Positions 22,884-35,303 of a stretch of DNA of 64,000 nt are shown here, in pieces. Positions within the stretch are counted from its first letter, which is position 1. Each line of letters begins with the position of its first letter. The notes under the pieces are model-generated. The model saw nothing but the letters and a program-made list of their open reading frames with translations, did no database searches and was not told where the DNA came from. Source of the stretch: Thelephora terrestris (taxonomy: Eukaryota; Basidiomycota; Agaricomycetes; Thelephorales; Thelephoraceae); the NCBI GenBank assembly GCA_015956445.1, contig WIUZ02000002.1:1612001-1676000 (forward strand), given 5' to 3'. The translations under genes and the position numbers were made by a program.

Positions 22884-24100
22884 TTAATCCAAATCTCTAC
22901 AAATCCTCTGTACTGCTTCCAAGGCTGTCCTCACCAACTCCTCGTTCGCCCAGTTCTGCTGCCTAATCTCGTTCGGATCTACATCAGACAGATCGTCATA
23001 ATTAGGAAGCTCCGTATCGGAGTTTGGTTCCCAATCAGGAACAAACTTGGCGTACGGATCAAACTCCAAACGAGGAGTGTCCCTGCGAACGACCCCGACG
23101 TTCCGGTAGAACTCTTCTTGCCGAATCTCGATGACTTCATCATCGACTTGGACCAACCGGTTCTCGTACTGGATCACCAAACAAGCAGGCGGAGACTTGG
23201 CCCGCTCCGGAATCGCCAACTCCTCTTCCTTGATTGGAACTTCCTCTCCCTGGCACCTCCTCTGAAGATCATGGACCTCCCCGGTCAACTCTGAGACACT
23301 ACAGGTAAGACGAACCTAAAAGGGAAAAGGTTAGAATGAGAACAAATACATTCTACCCCTACCCCTTACCCTGTCATCTTCCAATCGACCAACTTGATCA
23401 ACCAAACTCGGGATCAAGTTAGTCTGGGCAACCAGACCCCGGATCAAGTCCTTCAATGTGACCATCTCTCCCTAAAGAAAGTTTGAATTAGAAGGGTCAA
23501 TTACTCCAGACCCAAACTTTCTTACCTTCAAGCAATCAACTGCCATACCCTGCTGCTCTTGCTCATCTTCGATCTTCAAAATTCCTTCGTGACATCCGAG
23601 CCATTCCTTTTCCAACTTCTTGATCTCTTCGCGGCGACCATCAACTCGCTCATTCACATGAGCTATCTCGTCCATAAACATAACACCGACGTTGCTCGTA
23701 TGAACAACACTGGCATCGAGAACTGAGTTGAAGGTCTCGTTCGTTTCGGTAACGAACTCAATGCTGCGACCTAAGAGCTCGGCCGTATAAGGATTAGTCT
23801 CGATGCACGCCAACTTGCGCCGAGACACCCTTCGAGAAGCCTGGATGAAATCCCTGAATCCTAAAAGGAGTTAGTTCGCTTCCTAAATCGGAATGCGCAA
23901 CCAGACCCCCCACCTAAGTCGGTAAACCCTTCCTCAGGGTCGGCAGTGGCGGAACGGTCCAAGACATTCCCCAAAGTAGGATAGGGACGAGCCCTATTAT
24001 CATGAGCATGGGTGAAGCAGTCGATGTTGTAGTTACTCTCCTGAACAGGAGAGTTGGAAGTAGAGTGACGAGAGACCCAGTCATTCAACCCCCTTTGGTT
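22884..24100 (-). CDS. Coiled-coil protein gene carried by element A copy 2
   Basis: Same layout as the A copy 1 gene: an N-terminal piece near 23900-24100, a long Glu/Arg-rich helix at about 23527-23850, a short piece near 23380-23470 and an acidic C-terminal piece at 22884-23320. Clear residue-level similarity to copy 1 runs throughout, with a shortened N-terminal region and an internal length difference. Fossil copy; function unknown. Confidence 0.5.
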
Positions 24101-24734
24101 ATATACCAAATGCCACACCCCTTCCACGACTCAGGAGTTGAGTCATCCTTTCTATTGTTTACTGCGCATGACCCACATGACATCATATGCCCCTATCTTT
24201 AGTCATATGCTCCTCTTTTGCTACTGGCTATTACTCAGCCATACCCACATTCCTTCAGAACATTCTCAGGATATGTCATGCTTTGTAAATGCTTTGTAAT
24301 GCTCTCAAATTGCTATTGGCCGCCACACTTTCGTTTATCAGCTGATAATTTGTAGCATTAGTCACCACATAACGCACAGACCATGCAGTGCTGTGCACGG
24401 ACCATGTTTGTCTGTGTTTGTATCATTAGTGTAGTTACTTGTCACTGTCACGTCACAAATCTAGGAAGTATATATACTCAGAGTAGTTTAGCCTGTACTT
24501 CCTTAGATTTGTTATCATCAGACTCTCTGTGACCTCTACTGCTGTGTGCTAAGAGCAAGAGTATCTGAAGAACCTTGTCTCCTTCTTTCTCCTCTTATCC
24601 AATCTAGTCTGTGAAAGAGACTTCCGATATCCCTGGGTTTGCAACAGGGTTACAACTGTGTGTTTGACCCCTGAGTGTGATAGGTTTGGATAGGAAGAGT
24701 GCTATTGAACTGTAAAGGTCGCGTCGGCCTGACA

Positions 24735-25589
24735 CTTCCATGTTCACCCAAGCTAACTCAGTGTTTTCCTGATGGCAATGGATTCAAAAGAAGTGTGCAA
24801 TATGTTGTCAGACCTGCCAGAAACCTTTTGCTTGGGACAAGACATCAACACTTTGGATTTTACAAGGTAGCTAGGTCCTTGCAGGCTATTCAAAAAGTAA
24901 TAAAGCCCCTTATCAAAAGAGTGGTTCAAGAAAAATCTGTGCTAAATTCCAGACCATTAGGAGAGGTTAGTTTTGGATCAGCTTGGGGGCCATACTTTGG
25001 GATCAACACAGGGGGTTGGAGAAAACAAGGAGGATACAGTGCATACATTGCAGCCAATACAAAGTGGTGCTGCAATCATGTCAGTTGACTGGCCCTGCTC
25101 ATTTGATCACTTGTTGAAGCTTCCCCAGGGCCCTGGAACAAATTAAAGTCAAACTCCAAGATTTGTTTGATCACTTTGAGAGTGTGGGGCACATGGAGGG
25201 CAATGGGGAGATTAAGGACAGACTTAATCTGATCAATGTTATTTGAGAGACAATTGACAATTGCCAAGTGAGTAGCAGGGCTCAAACCATGTCACAGGGC
25301 CTGTTCTGGATGGAAGATGGTTGGGAAAATCATTGGACTCACTGGAAATATGGAACCTTCATTAGGGAAAACTTTTACAACAGCCGTGAGTTCATCTGTT
25401 GTGATCAATTCTCAGATTGGCATGGCTATTTCCTAGACAATCTCTCCAAGATCATTGGTGCCAGGTTCCAAAACCCCAATGATAATCAGGCGTCACTCAG
25501 CAGACAGGGGTCAGAATAAATAAACAACTCATTTGAGGAAATTTTGCATAGGTGAGTACAGTTACAGGAAGTAACATACACTACAGGAC
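24735..25589. other. CpG-poor region between A copy 2 and the NLR gene
   Basis: Continuous with the locus at 18900-19091 before A copy 2 inserted. It is AT-leaning and CpG-poor, like the NACHT-WD40 exons that follow. A short open frame at 25268-25519 (Trp-rich) could be a gene remnant, but I cannot place it. Otherwise nothing is seen. Confidence 0.35.
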
Positions 25590-28500
25590 TCAAGAGGACA
25601 TGATATCCAAATCCAGAATCAGCACCTCCCCTGACCGATAACCAGCAATCACAAATTGACCATCCCACTGCACAACATCAGCATTTTTACATCTATCAGG
25701 AAGTTGAAAGGCCTTTTTGGTGCACTTGTCGACAATTTTAACAGAAAAAGTTCTCACTCCCCAACCATAATCATCAACAATTAGCTCTGGATGGGGTCTG
25801 TCTGAGGCAATCCCAGGTAATTGGACAGGAATAGGCTCTTGAGGCCCAAAGTCCCAAGCCTGAGTGGGTTCACCATGGACTGCTACCTTTGAACCATCCA
25901 AACAGAGGGGGTCAAACCTCATTGGTTCCATCTCTGGTACCACCTTGCCTATGGATGCTCCTGTCCACAGAGAAAAGGCTTGAACTTCGGTTGTGGATGT
26001 GGATAGACTAAAAAACCTTGATCCATCCCCTGCTATCCTGATATCCCTGCCATTGTAAATCACTGCCAGGGATTTCCCTTTCTCAGTGTCCCAGATGTGG
26101 ATCTCACCATCATCCTTCCCAGACACCACAATTAAGCTGTCACCAATCAGTTGCATATCTCCATGCCAGATGTCTTTGGCTTGGGTTTGGGAGGTTTTCA
26201 GACACTGGCCAGTGAAGATGTTCCAGGTCTTAACTATGCCCTCCTCATCAATTGAGAAGGCAAGTCCATCCTTTGATTGCATACTGACAGCTCTAATTTG
26301 GGCTTTGGTGGTTGGTATGGACTCTGCACCAGATGTAACTGGGTCTGACAACGAGTGACTGATCTCCCAGAACCTGATATCACAACTATTGGCTGAAATG
26401 AGGGTGTGAGGGGAGGTAAAAGCAATAGAACGAGGGTGATCTCCATCAAAGGACTTGACAAGTTGAAGGGACTTTGAGCCAGTAGTCTCAAAGAGGTAGA
26501 CTCTACCACTAGAGATACAAGCAATGAACTTTCCATCAGGAGAGAAACAACACTCGTAGAATTGTTCAGAAGGATCATGGAAGTTTGCCACAACCTCTCC
26601 ACTCTCAGCATCTTGGATGACAACATCTTTCTGATTGCATGAAACAAACTGGGTGCCATCTGGGGAGAATGCAATGTGACTACTATTTATCAGGGGTCCA
26701 ACAGGATAACCTTGGATTCCTGACCACCAGGTTCTAGTTATATGATGGTCTGCAAGTGTGGATAGGAGGTGTTGAGGGTGCTTGGGGGAAAAAGTAACAG
26801 TTGGTACATGATCTTCCTCTGGGCACCTTTTTCTATGACACTTCCCTGTCTCAATATTCCACAATAACATTTCACCTCTGCATCCCACAGCAACCATGGC
26901 ATTGTCTGCTGAGATGGAAACAAAATGCACTGCATAACCACAGTCAAAGGTTTTGATAACTCCACCAGTCTGAACATCCCAGAGTTTGGCAGTCTTATCC
27001 GTACTGCCAGACACAAGCAATGTTCCATCTGGTGAGAAGGCCAAAGAATTAACACTTCTCAAGTGCCCAGTAAAAGCTGCTGTCTGGCTGCCTGTTATTG
27101 CATCAAGGATAATGATTTTTTCTCCACTGCTAGCTGCAATGGTATTATCCTTGCAGGAAAGGGTGCAACCATCACAGGGAACCACACGATTGTGTTTTTC
27201 CCATTCTGGACGACACACTACCACCCTGATCTTTTGAGGGAACCTTGTGCTGTAGCACTGGTAGAGCCAGGATGAATGGGGGCAGAATTGGAGAGCAGAG
27301 TTGTATATGCAATAAGGAGACTTGAGAATTTCGTCAAATTTCTCCAGGATGAGTTGCTTGCTATCTCTTGTCCACTTGCAGGACACTCCTCTCTAAAAAT
27401 AAATGAGTACAGGTCTCAGTGGAGGTTCTACAATGCTTACCAATGTATACCATTGGTCTACATCATTGAGAGCATAAACACCAATGTCAAGGTTTTTAAT
27501 CAAGACAAGGAGTTCAATCCAGAACAGGAGGTTGGTTGTAAAGAACTTGTCAATTGTCTTGTGGACTTCCTCAAGATCATCACCACTGCAGGAAACCTTT
27601 GCAAGATGCCTTGTCCAGAACTTGCATGCATATTCCAAGGCATCACTGATGTATGTGGCCCTGAGTTCTGCAAGGTTCTCAATCTTGCTGAGGTCTGTAT
27701 AACCACCCAAGTTGCAGATGTTCATCTTCAACCCACTCTCCATTACACCGAGGCAGGAAAGCAGGATCTCCCTGTGATGGATTGAAGGGTTGACGAAGAA
27801 GTGGTTGTTGGTGCATCGACTTGGGTCTGTGAGAAAGTCTGGAAATGACTTGTGGAAGATTCGGATGGGGTGTTGTTGGTCTGCTGGAACAAGGAGGAGG
27901 GAATGGAGGGTGCGTAGAGAGCTGGATACTCTGGCTGGGGTGACATAGCTGCTGAGGAGGGTTGAGAAGGTCTTGATAGAGAGTGGTTGGAAGACAAGCA
28001 CCACTGCCCCCAAGACAAATCTAAAGTGGGAGTAGAGGCTGGGATCATCTGGATCTGCATCACAAAGAGCTTGCTCCAGGACCTGAGTATACAGGAGATC
28101 AATGCCTGACCTCCCTTCATGGAAGGTGTCTTGGGGAAGTGAAACAATGAGGGCAAGCCTCTCGTCAGGTGGATGGTGATTGGATGCAACGAACTTGATG
28201 ACTGTTGAAGCATAGATGAAAAATCCTGCCGCCTTCTTGCAGAGAGTACTGATGTTGTGTTGACCAGGCCAGTCCTCCCCAAGGCTGCAATCGCTGCGAT
28301 GTTTAGCAATATTGAAGAACTGGGCTTCAAAGAAAAGCTTGATATCACTGTCCACCAAAGAGGGTTGAACCTCATGGAGTTTGAGTGCTTCTGTGTGAGG
28401 CTGCAGTGACTGTAGTCGGAATCCAGAACGAATCCTGGGTTCAGGCCTGCCAGTGATGAAGAACTTGATGAGGGGAATCCTGTCCACATAGCGGGAGAGC

Positions 28501-30040
28501 ACAGAGAGGAGGGCAGATGCAGGTTCCTTGTCCTGACACTCGTCGAGGGCATCAATGATAATGAGGGTTGGAAGTTGTGTTGTACGGAAAGGACCAACAA
28601 TGAGCTTCTCCATCTGGGAACAAAGTGATTCTCGCCCAACATCAGGGTTGGCTGTCAGGATTGGGAGTAATGCCTCTCGGAATTGTGGATATCGATAAGC
28701 AAGCTGGAATGCAAGGGTAGGGAAGATTGATCGAAGGTTGCTCCTGTCCTCAAAGTCCCGTGAGCAGAAGAAACTGGCCCCCAGCTTCCCATCTGCAAAG
28801 GTTATCTCTGCAAATGTCTGAGCAATGGTTGACTTCCCAGTCCCAGCCAGACCATTGAGCCAGAAGACACGTTTGTCTTGTTTGTCATTCAGCCAGTCTT
28901 CGAGCTGCAAGAGGACACCTGTCCTGGTACCCTTCATGCATCCCTGCCTGTCCCCACAGAGGTAACCGGCATCACTGACATGATACATGGAGCGGAGGAG
29001 GGCAAGATCAGCCCGCTCCTGTTTGCTAGTTATATCACATTGGAAGATGTAATTGACAAATGAGACCTACAATGAGCAGACAATCCTTTTGATACATGTC
29101 TTGTTGCAACGATGTCTGGCGTGTGCATTAGGCAAGATCACAGTGAAAGGACCTGAGGACCAACCTGATATTCCATCATGGCGTCTCGGATATCCTCAAC
29201 AATGCCGCTAAGCTTTCCCATATCCTCAGCGTTCTTGAGGACGCGCATGACTGTACCTCGCTGCGCCAGCCCTTTGAGGACATCGAGGACATTATTGAAC
29301 TTCCTGATAAATGGCACTACAGTTAGTTACAGCAGCCCCCGACCTCAGAGGAGTAGACTTACCCCTCTAGAATACTTCTCCTCGCTGCCTCATTATCATC
29401 ACTCTCGGGGACGGGGCCTCCTAGCAAGCGCGCTAGCTCCTGGACCCGAGGTGTCAATGTTTCAATCCTTTTGTGACATTCCACTGCGTTCTGCGAACAA
29501 GGTCAGCTTCTTGAATCGGATGATGAACGAAGGGTGTTCGAACCTCGTAATTGTCGAGGATGAAGCACAAAGCAGCGGCGGTAGACTTGAGTGGAGGAAA
29601 AGCGTCTGCAGACTCCTTTATCCCAAGAAGGATGAGCCTGGCTGTGGAAGACGCGAGGGAGACGGGGTCCAATCTGTTCTTGGACGTTGCTCTTGGATCG
29701 ACAGCATCATCTGTAGAGCCCGTGCGATTTCTTTTTCCTATGTTGAAGATGGACCGGCGTCGATCCGATGGGGCGTTGTCGTCTGAGTTGCGCCAGAGAG
29801 AATGGTTAGACAGGTTATCTGGGAGATATTCGTTCGCGTACTGTTGGGTTCCTGGTCGCCTGGAGCCAAGAGGCCGGGCGTTGGCAAAGTCGAGGGGCCG
29901 ATTCCAAGATCTGGAGTTGGTTCCGTGGGACGCAGTGCGCCCGGATCGAGCATTGTTGGGTTTCCAATGGTGCCGGCTTCGCCTCTAGCTTCACTTTGTG
30001 CTCGGCGATGTTTTTTCTGTAGGGGAATGAATTTTCGCAT
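25590..30040 (-). CDS. NACHT-WD40 STAND protein (NLR-like)
   Basis: Six exons: 29842-30040, 29544-29782, 29363-29490, 29165-29303, 27441-29066 and 25590-27392. They sum to 4134 nt, or 1377 residues, and all five introns (48-98 bp) are GT-AG. After a basic disordered start, residues about 120-240 form the helical segment usual before NACHT in agaricomycete STAND proteins (IKESADAFPPLKS). The NACHT domain follows, with Walker A GLAGTGKST and Walker B LIIIDALDEC. The C-terminal exon holds WD40 repeats, the clearest reading VNSLAFSPDGTLLVSGSTDK and ending AKLWD. STAND proteins of this type act as NTP-switched sensors in fungal non-self recognition and regulated cell death; that role is inferred from the family. 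The NACHT and WD40 exons are CpG-poor, unlike the first four exons. No effector domain is recognised in the N-terminal part. Confidence 0.85.
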
Positions 30041-31177
30041 GTCGTTGAGTGAGGTGAGATGGCGGGGCGATAAGAGAATCAGAGGCGCTGGGCCTCATGG
30101 CACTCGCCTTCCCTTTCCAGCGACCCCACGTGTGGATGTGCGCAAATCATTCGTGACGGACACAGATCCCTCGTTTTCAACCTACAGTATCCTTTCCTTG
30201 CTGCCCGGCTTGTGCCACGTCCTCCGCGTGTTCCAGCCTCTATCCATGCTCGGTACACTCCAGCTCGTTGAAACCCATTCTTCCTGTCGTGAACTCTCGA
30301 AGTCGATCAATCAACATATCTCCGTTCGCATGGTCTCGGTCTCGGACGTGTGTTTAGTTGAAAGTCGGCGGCGGCTTGTGAAAAAGAACGACTCTCGAAC
30401 TGGACTGCGAGCTCTCGTGCTTTGGTCGATTATCGACCGAGCCGGTCAAAATCCGACCGAATCTTTTCTCCACTGACTCACTGAGCTACGCGTGTCTATC
30501 TTCAGCCCCGCCCGCTTTGCCGTTTTCGGCTTTCTCGGAGCTCCGAGCCAATGGGATCATCTGTTCTGTTCGTGCCCATTCTTCTTTTTATAATAGACAC
30601 ATCATCCCAATACTTTCCGTGCAGAATCCAAAATTTAGGGAGAAAGGCCGGGTGATTCAATGCTTTGTGCACGAGCTCGGTGTCCGTTTTGCCTTTCTTC
30701 CAGTGTTGGACAATCAATGGGTGACTATCCATAACTCTCGATATGATTACCTCTGTCGTAGAAAGGCTCCAGTTGCCGAGTGATGAGCGGCCTTGAAACA
30801 ACGCGTAGAGTCTTATGCATTATGGACAGTCACCTACAGTCACCCACTTTAAGCATCCAGACTTCTTCGGGATATTCTACCCATCCAGCCGTTTTCTCAG
30901 GCCACCGAACGGCGCAATGATTCAGATGATGCAAACTCAACGGCATTATGATAATCGCTGCGGTCGCATTGACTGGCACAACACTGACCCCAGGTCCACA
31001 TGTCCGACTGCCTGCGATGTTGATTACTCGGCCGTCTCGGAAGTGGCGACGGGGCGCCAATCTGATCCTAAAATGAGATTTAAGTCTCCTTATAACCCAC
31101 TCTTATAGCAGAACGTTCCCAACCTTCGTGGCACGTCGACTATCAACTTCGAACCGCGCACTCCGTCCAGGCCGACG
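30041..31177. other. Intergenic region with promoter of the glycosyltransferase
   Basis: It separates the divergent NLR (leftward) and glycosyltransferase (rightward) genes. No convincing coding sequence. A TATAAC at 31091-31096, about 85 bp before the ATG at 31178, is a candidate TATA box. Confidence 0.4.
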
Positions 31178-32808
31178 ATGAACAGCAGCAATGGCCACGC
31201 TGACATTCGGACAAGGAAGATCCTCTTCGTCACAAACTCAGAAAGCGGCCAAGCAAACACGATTTTGGCGATGGCTAATGAAGCCTCCAGACGTCCGCAC
31301 GTCGACGTGCACATCGCGTCCTTCCCAGTCCTCGAACGGCGCGTGAAGAAGCTCAGTCCGAAGCTCAACTTTCACCCACTGGATGGCGAGGACATGTTAG
31401 AAGTGCTTAGGGCGCAAGGAGTCTTGGAGCGGGATCTCCCGCATCCCCCGACAACCAAAAGTTTTGCAGCCTACGGCAAGAATCTGGTTACCGTAATGGT
31501 ATGCTGGGAGGGGAAATGTGCGTCCTGTTCGCTCGTTTGTTGTCGGCGTTGTATAGTGACCGCACCGGCTTCCCGGTTTAGCATACCTCCGGATATACCA
31601 GAGTGTAAAAAAGGTAATCGAAGAGTTGAATCCGGCCGTGGTGGTCATCGACTTCCTCTTAAATCCTGCGATCGACGCTTGCTACTCTCTGAACAGGGAA
31701 TTCGTGATGAGCAGTCCAAACAACCCGCTGGATGTCTCAAAGGCTCACCAACCGTGGCTGAAAGGTTTTTGGTACTACCCAACGTTCGTCCTCTCTTCCC
31801 GCCGTGGTCCAAAAAACCGCAAGTGAGATTTTCACCTTTTGATCAGGATGGGTACTGGACTACCGTTTCCGGTCCCGTGGAGAGATCTTCCCTCGAACGT
31901 TTTGGCAAGCATTGTGCTAATTTGGAAGATGGTATTGTCGCCTGAGGTTAAAGGACTCGTCAAATACCGCAACGCGCACGGTCTTCCAGGTCGGTTACCA
32001 ATGGAATCGGCTCCTACCCGTGCAATCCACGTAATCTGTCCCGGCGTCCGCGAGACCGAATTCCCTCTGGTGATACCGGATAACCTCGGTCTGTACGGAC
32101 CCATTGTATTGGACAAAGCCCCCGTCGAAGATTCGGACCCGGGCCTGAACCGATGGTTGAACAGGGGGAAGACGGTGCTGATGTGCATGGGGACTCATTT
32201 CTTCTATTCCGAGTCTCAAGTCAAGGCCGTCATCAATGGCTTCCTCAGTGCAGTACCCGACAGCTCGAACGTTCAGTTCCTCTGGAAGGTTTCGGATAAA
32301 TCCAGGTTTGAGGATCTGCTCGAGGAGGCTCTGAAGGATCCAAGAGACGGGGACAGGTTCAAGATTTTCGAGTGGCTTGAAGCTGACCCGACTTCCATTA
32401 TGAAACACCCGAACGTTGTTGCCTGGATCCACCATGGCGGGGCGAATTCATATCTTGAAGGTGCCCTGTAAGTGGATCAAGGCGGTTCCCCCCCCCCCCC
32501 TTCTGTTCATTTTTACACGCGTTTTTTTCAGTGCGGGGTTGCCGCAGATCATCCTGGCACAGTGGTATGACTTGTATGATATGGCCGCTCGAGTGGAGTA
32601 CCTGGGTATCGGGATATATGGGAACAAGAACGTTGCGCCAGACATCGAGGCGGTCGAGTTTGGAGCAGCGGTAGCAAGACTGGTGCTACCAGGGAAGGAG
32701 TCGGAGGGGTTCAGGACGCGAGCGAAGGCGGTCGCAGAGGCATGTCGAAATGCTGGGGGGAAGAAGGCTGCGGTGGACAAGCTAATAGAGATCATTGACG
32801 GACAGTAA
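31178..32808 (+). CDS. UDP-glycosyltransferase, GT1 family
   Basis: Four exons, 31178-31498, 31602-31771, 31847-32467 and 32532-32808, give 462 residues, with all introns GT-AG. The N-terminal half begins KILFVTNSESGQANTILAMA, the glycine/serine loop and helix typical of the GT-B acceptor domain. The C-terminal half has WIHHGGANSYLEGAL followed by GLPQIILAQWYDLYDMA, the fungal form of the plant-type PSPG nucleotide-sugar motif, with the HHGG core intact. The enzyme should move a sugar from a UDP-sugar to a small lipophilic acceptor such as a sterol or secondary metabolite; the acceptor is unknown. Intron 2 could instead be placed a little further right, so a few residues near position 163 are uncertain. 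A C-terminal relic of a close paralogue lies at 2835-3041. Confidence 0.85.
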
Positions 32809-33345
32809 GAATATAGTCCGAGGACAGATCATCGAATGTACTGGTGTGCCCATGCAGTCTAGTAGATGACTCTCTACTCTCCAGCTGTATTCGTCGTTTT
32901 GATAATAGTCACTTGTTATCGTCCTGCTGATACGCGGATCTCATACCGTGCAATGGTCTGCAGACACCGACCGGATTGAATGAAAGGTGCTCAATACATT
33001 CGATAACAGTCGTTCACTCACTGCACAACCCGTCTAGACTTCGTGAAAGGTGTTTGTATGTATCAACCGCTGAATGATTGACATTCAATCACTTATTTCC
33101 CCCCCCCCTGCAAACGGATTGCCGGCCATCCCAACACTCCCTCGTTGATTCATCCCTCAAGCTTTGCGCGAACGGATTGAAAGAGGGTTTCGCAAGCGGG
33201 ATAACGACTACGAACAAGCAACTAGATGAGCGGGCAGCAGAGATTGCTTTTCTGAGACGTCAATGAGTGGTTGAAATACGGGCGCAGACTTACATATGAG
33301 CAGGAACCTATGCCTCCGGTTGAATTCCCCTATCCCCCATCACCA
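32809..33345. other. Intergenic, convergent 3' ends
   Basis: It lies between the 3' ends of the glycosyltransferase (plus) and F-box gene 2 (minus). No gene seen. Confidence 0.4.
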
Positions 33346-34639
33346 TCAGTTTCCTATCATCCGCTTGGTATGAGCGCGCATACATAACTGAGGCTGAAGC
33401 GGAGGCATACAATACGTAATCTGGAGGGAGCGTGTTTCGAAGCGAACACACCCTCTGCTCGCCAATAACGGAAACACTGTCTCTGCGTGCTCTTGAACGT
33501 GTCTCAAGTGTTGTATCTCACCCATCCTGAAAACCATACTAAAATTACCAAGCTTGGCAAATTGTTCCTCAAGAATTTGATCGAGCTCGCGCCAGTTGCA
33601 GTCCCAACACGCCCAACAAGAATCAGGTTCAAGACAATCGTAGAGATAAGATGGCCCAGTAAATTCGAGCACGAACTCGTGGAAGACAGGGGACGTGATG
33701 GTGGAGATGGCTGCGGAGATCGAAAATTGGACAGAGGAATTTGCCTCGGGGAACACCATGCGGAGAGTCAGCCGGCGGAGAGCTGAAAGCTTGGACAAAT
33801 CGGTACGTATTACTGGGGGGGAGTTAGCCGATCATTCGGCGATCCAATGAAAGAAGGGAGGGTCAACACGTACTGCGTTCGTGATGTATGATGGTGAGGT
33901 TTTCAAGGGTATCCGCACATGCGTCCAGTACATGTTGTGCATGGGAAGGGCGGTCGAGTTCAACCGATCGAAAGTTCATCTTTTTCCGTAATTCATTGAA
34001 CAATTCCTCCGGGTAAACGCCAGCCAGCCGGAAGCGCCCACGTAAAGGGGGGGATTGATGGATAATGGCGGGGACAGTCAAATCCGTTTGGACCTGCTCC
34101 TCATTCTTCAGCCACTCCAGGGACAAGTCCTCGAGGTTGGGGAACTGTAGAGCAAATTGAAGAAGGAATGGAAAGCGACCAGAAGGATGACAAAGCGAGA
34201 GCGAGGTTAACGTGGGGTAGAAATGGGCGAAACAGGTTTTGTGATGGTTTGCCCATAGGACCGCATCATAGTGCTTGATGGTGAGGGTGTGGACTCGGTT
34301 AAGGGTTTGGAAGTAATGGAGGTGAGGTAGTAGGGTATTGGGGGTGAATACACGGGGCAAGCTGATGTTGACCCTTCGAGCGTGTTGAAGGAGGCCGCGT
34401 TTGCCCATGTAAGACAAGAAGTAGAGTCGAGCGCCGTCGCGATTTGGTCTCATGCAGCTGAACGTCTTTGCTTTGGTGAAAGAGCCCCGGGTTCGTTGGG
34501 TGAGGTGTAACGTGTGATGGGTGAGAGGTCGAGTCGAATATAGCAATGCTTTGCAAGTCAACGAACATGCTCTGAGGGTTTCACAGTCGTCGCGGAGCAT
34601 GTACAAGATGTGGTCAACGAGCTCTTGGGGTAGTTTCAT
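33346..34639 (-). CDS. F-box protein 2
   Basis: Two exons, 33874-34639 and 33346-33812, with a 61-bp GT-AG intron, give 410 residues. The N-terminus MKLPQELVDHILYMLRDDCE followed by TLRACSLTCKALL is an F-box-like motif of the same type as in the gene at 3472-4672. The rest contains leucine-spaced segments (LNRVHTLTIKHYDAV, FPNLEDLSLEWLKN, LSALRRLTLRMVFP) consistent with a degenerate LRR region. It is a probable SCF ubiquitin-ligase substrate adaptor with unknown target. It is not a duplicate of F-box 1 beyond the N-terminal motif. It shares a 664-bp divergent upstream region with the disordered-protein gene at 35304. Confidence 0.8.
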
Positions 34640-35303
34640 AAAGCCGTGAGGGTCTGGGACCGCGTTGAGGCCAACAAATTTCTTTGCCCGCCCTACGATC
34701 TTGTTCCCGAGAGAACTGGCCCTTCGGCCGAGTGCCTGAACTGGTTGGGATTGGCTCTATCAGCAGTTTAGGAGAAAAATGCACGGCACTGGAATGACGC
34801 ACGAAATTTGCGAAGTTTGACCATTTGGTCCGATGAAAACTTAGAGGGATCCGTGCGGTACCAGCTCGAGCGATTTCCTAGTTTCCTACTGCTCGCGGAG
34901 CTACAATCCGGCGGTAGAGTCGATACGCGCGTTTCGCCCACCTTTGAATCCATGGCTTGAGCTTGTGTGTGTAGCAGCTGTTCCCAGTATGAGTGTCATT
35001 GCGGTGGATACGGAACAAGTCGAGCACGTTTAATTTGACATGATCACAGACGTGTAGTGAAAGTGTAGTGAAAACACGCGTAAATCTACGTGCTCAACAA
35101 CTTCGTAATCGTCCCTCCTGCACTCACACCCTTCGTGAGTCAACGTTTCAACCCTCGCGAGTGTACGACTCATCCGTCCAGAGTCGAGTCCAAACCGAAT
35201 CACCGGTCCTGATTTGGAAGGCCCGGGATGATCAAAGGGAGAGCACCGGGACGGGATTCTCAGTCATAGCTCTAACTTACTCTCTACCTCCATCGCCCAC
35301 GAG
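34640..35303. promoter_or_regulatory. Divergent upstream region of F-box 2 and the disordered protein gene
   Basis: 664 bp between two head-to-head start codons. No coding sequence and no clear TATA box; it is presumed to hold both promoters. Confidence 0.4.

Larger units (their letters stand above)
19092..24734 (-). mobile_element. LTR-like element, family A, copy 2 (split by B copy 3)
   Basis: It starts TGTGATG and ends GTCGGCCTGACA. The 5-bp duplication CTTCC (19087-19091 and 24735-24739) differs from that of copy 1, so this is an independent insertion. Without B copy 3 (19333-22657 plus its duplicated ACCTG) it is 2313 bp. The carried gene lies at 22884-24100 on the minus strand, with TATATAA for that gene near 24104. 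A plus-strand TATATATA box lies about 260 bp before the right end. It differs from copy 1 by many substitutions and several small length changes, so it is older than the B insertions. Confidence 0.85.

Noticed and set aside
1-25000. Search for reverse transcriptase, integrase, protease or capsid motifs in the LTR-like elements
   Set aside because: None was found on either strand, so no autonomous retroelement or virus-like coding region is claimed.
30502-30801. 99-codon minus-strand open frame between the NLR and glycosyltransferase genes
   Set aside because: No family resemblance and no conserved start context; treated as chance.
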